Shown: one piece after another, positions 63,193 through 64,000 of the stretch
Position numbering within the stretch: position 1 is the first letter of the stretch
Layout of the letters: every line of letters starts with the position of its first letter
Assembly: GCF_000971395.1 (NCBI RefSeq)
Contig: NZ_BBME01000014.1
Span: 124,001-188,000, forward strand
Direction of reading: 5' to 3'
DNA: 64,000 nucleotides
Origin: Demequina iriomotensis
GTDB lineage: Bacteria > Actinomycetota > Actinomycetes > Actinomycetales > Demequinaceae
The notes under the pieces: generated by a model
Told to the model about the DNA's origin: nothing
Seen by the model: only the letters and a program-made list of their open reading frames with translations
Databases searched by the model: none
Program-made: the position numbers and the translations under genes

Positions 63193-63348
63193 GTGAGCGT
63201 CGAGGAGATCTTCAACCAGGGCGCCGCGCATCTGCGCGAGCAGAAGGACCTGGACAAGATCCGTCCCGCCACCGAGGTGGTGGGCGAGGCCCCGCCGCGC
63301 GACGAGGACGATCCGCTGGCCGATCTCGACATCCCGGCGCCCGAGTAG
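63193..63348 (+). CDS. Small acidic hypothetical protein
   Basis: 51 residues from a GTG that lies 6 bases after TAGGCT (leaderless): VSVEEIFNQGAAHLREQKD, LDKIRPATEVVGEAPPRDED, DPLADLDIPAPE. Helical N-terminus, acidic C-terminus. It reads like a real small actinobacterial gene, with correct codon use and promoter spacing. Family not recognised. Confidence 0.55.
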   Translation: MSVEEIFNQGAAHLREQKDLDKIRPATEVVGEAPPRDEDDPLADLDIPAPE

Positions 63349-63427
63349 CGCGGCGCGCCGACCGGGGTTGCCCCCTAGGGCGCGGAGGCGCTCCGGAAGC
63401 GACCGTGGGTGCCCCATTCGGCGCGTG

Positions 63428-63470
63428 CGGCGGGAGCAGGTACGGCGGGAGCAGGTCCGGCGGGAGCACG
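63428..63470. repeat. Three 15-bp tandem repeats
   Basis: CGGCGGGAGCAGGT-type unit starting at 63428, 63443 and 63458 (last copy ends CACG). It lies between the small gene and the oppF terminator. No function evident. Confidence 0.7.
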
Positions 63471-63508
63471 AGGGCCCCGGCCCTCCCTCGCGGGAGGACC
63501 GGGGCCCT
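63471..63508 (-). terminator. oppF terminator hairpin
   Basis: AGGGCCCCGG (63471-63480) with CCGGGGCCCT (63499-63508), inner CCTCC/GGAGG, 6-base loop: a long GC stem just after the ABC ATPase stop. Confidence 0.8.
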
Positions 63509-63523
63509 GTGCGTGCTCGGCGC

Positions 63524-64000
63524 CTAGGCGCCGAGCGGGATGTTCGCGCCGGGGATGGCGTCGAGCAGCTTCTGCGTGTACTCGGTCTGAGCGTTCGCGA
63601 AGATCTCCTCGACGTTGCCCTTCTCGACGATCTTGCCCTTCTCCATCACCGCCACGTCATCGGCGACGACGCGCACGACGGCGAGGTCGTGGGTGATGAA
63701 CAGGTACGTGAGCCCCAGCTCCTCCTGCAGGTCCGCGAGGAGCTGCAGGATCTGCGCCTGGACCAGCACATCGAGAGCGGAGACCGCCTCGTCGAGGATG
63801 ACCACCTCGGGCTTGAGCGCGAGCGCACGCGCGATCGCGACGCGCTGACGCTGACCGCCCGAGAGCTCATTGGGGTAGCGCGACGCGATCATGCGCGGCA
63901 GCGCGACCTCGTCGAGCACCTCGTTGACGCGCAGCTCGCGCGACTGCTTGTCGCCGACCTTGTGGACGTCGAGCGGCTCACGGATGATCGAGCCGATCGA
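63524..64000 (-). CDS. Oligopeptide/dipeptide ABC transporter ATPase (OppF/DppF-like), cut by the window end
   Basis: The C-terminal 158 codons are visible and the frame is open to the last base. Signature motif [17 protein letters not shown], Walker [14 protein letters not shown] (Asp-Glu), H-loop [10 protein letters not shown], and the family's C-terminal [18 protein letters not shown]. It powers peptide import with partner subunits upstream, outside the window. The start and Walker A are missing. Confidence 0.9.
   Translation of the reverse strand, partial: SIGSIIREPLDVHKVGDKQSRELRVNEVLDEVALPRMIASRYPNELSGGQRQRVAIARALALKPEVVILDEAVSALDVLVQAQILQLLADLQEELGLTYLFITHDLAVVRVVADDVAVMEKGKIVEKGNVEEIFANAQTEYTQKLLDAIPGANIPLGA

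Overview
The window is about 64 kb of very GC-rich chromosome (roughly 70% G+C by eye) from an actinobacterium. GTG starts, 1-4 bp start/stop overlaps and many probable leaderless promoters fit this. Gene order also matches actinobacterial blocks known from Mycobacterium: lpdA / punA / pmmB / add / deoA / cdd / sdhCDAB, then sigE-rseA-htrA-tatB, then dapE / dapD / gltA / dapC / fdxA / typA. A Micrococcales-type genome is my best guess; the sequence alone does not fix the genus. No rRNA, tRNA, transposase, phage gene or CRISPR array was seen.

Layout. 1-1052: 3' part of a DyP peroxidase (efeB). 1391-3574: an accessory operon with a secreted His-rich protein (candidate toxin), an acidic partner (candidate immunity protein) and a small subtilisin-like lipoprotein. 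3731-4977: PadR regulator plus membrane partner. 4992-19349: nucleoside import and salvage (lpdA, punA, pmmB, deoC, add, deoA, cdd and a BmpA-type ABC transporter), with a guanidine-III riboswitch and gdx exporter in the middle. 19476-26289: manC, the succinate dehydrogenase operon sdhCDAB, a YihY membrane protein and trpS. 26467-29751: the envelope-stress module sigE-rseA-htrA-tatB with a SigE-type promoter. 29867-43588: methyltransferase, DUF3117, LOG protein, lysine/DAP biosynthesis (dapE, dapD, dapC), citrate synthase, ferredoxin, a VanW-like protein, typA, an EamA exporter and a CGNR regulator. 43630-57407: PH-domain protein, RamB-like regulator divergent from GTP-PEP carboxykinase, amidase plus agmatine deiminase, small membrane proteins, a 1294-residue repeat-bearing surface protein and an aldo/keto reductase. 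57492-58088: its divergent TetR regulator. 58197-62001: a cassette-like accessory array. 62002-64000: ychF, a small acidic protein, and an oligopeptide ABC ATPase cut by the window end.

Most notable region: 58.2-62.0 kb, directly downstream of ychF. Four 44-bp direct repeats, plus a fifth half-copy that is the 3' end of ychF itself, separate short one-function units: a thioredoxin-like protein, a HEAT-like protein, an MNT/HEPN toxin-antitoxin pair, HigBA and VapBC. Each repeat encodes the ychF C-terminal peptide VEFRFNV or a near variant. The pattern is what serial site-specific insertion of small integrase-less elements into the ychF 3' end would leave.

A second genome-scale signal is the 9-mer GGACGATGC (or its complement). 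I found about 37 copies where base composition predicts about one. They are evenly split between strands and sometimes paired head-to-head as hairpins, as uptake-signal sequences are in other bacteria. None was seen in the ychF array or in the 1.4-3.6 kb toxin-like operon.
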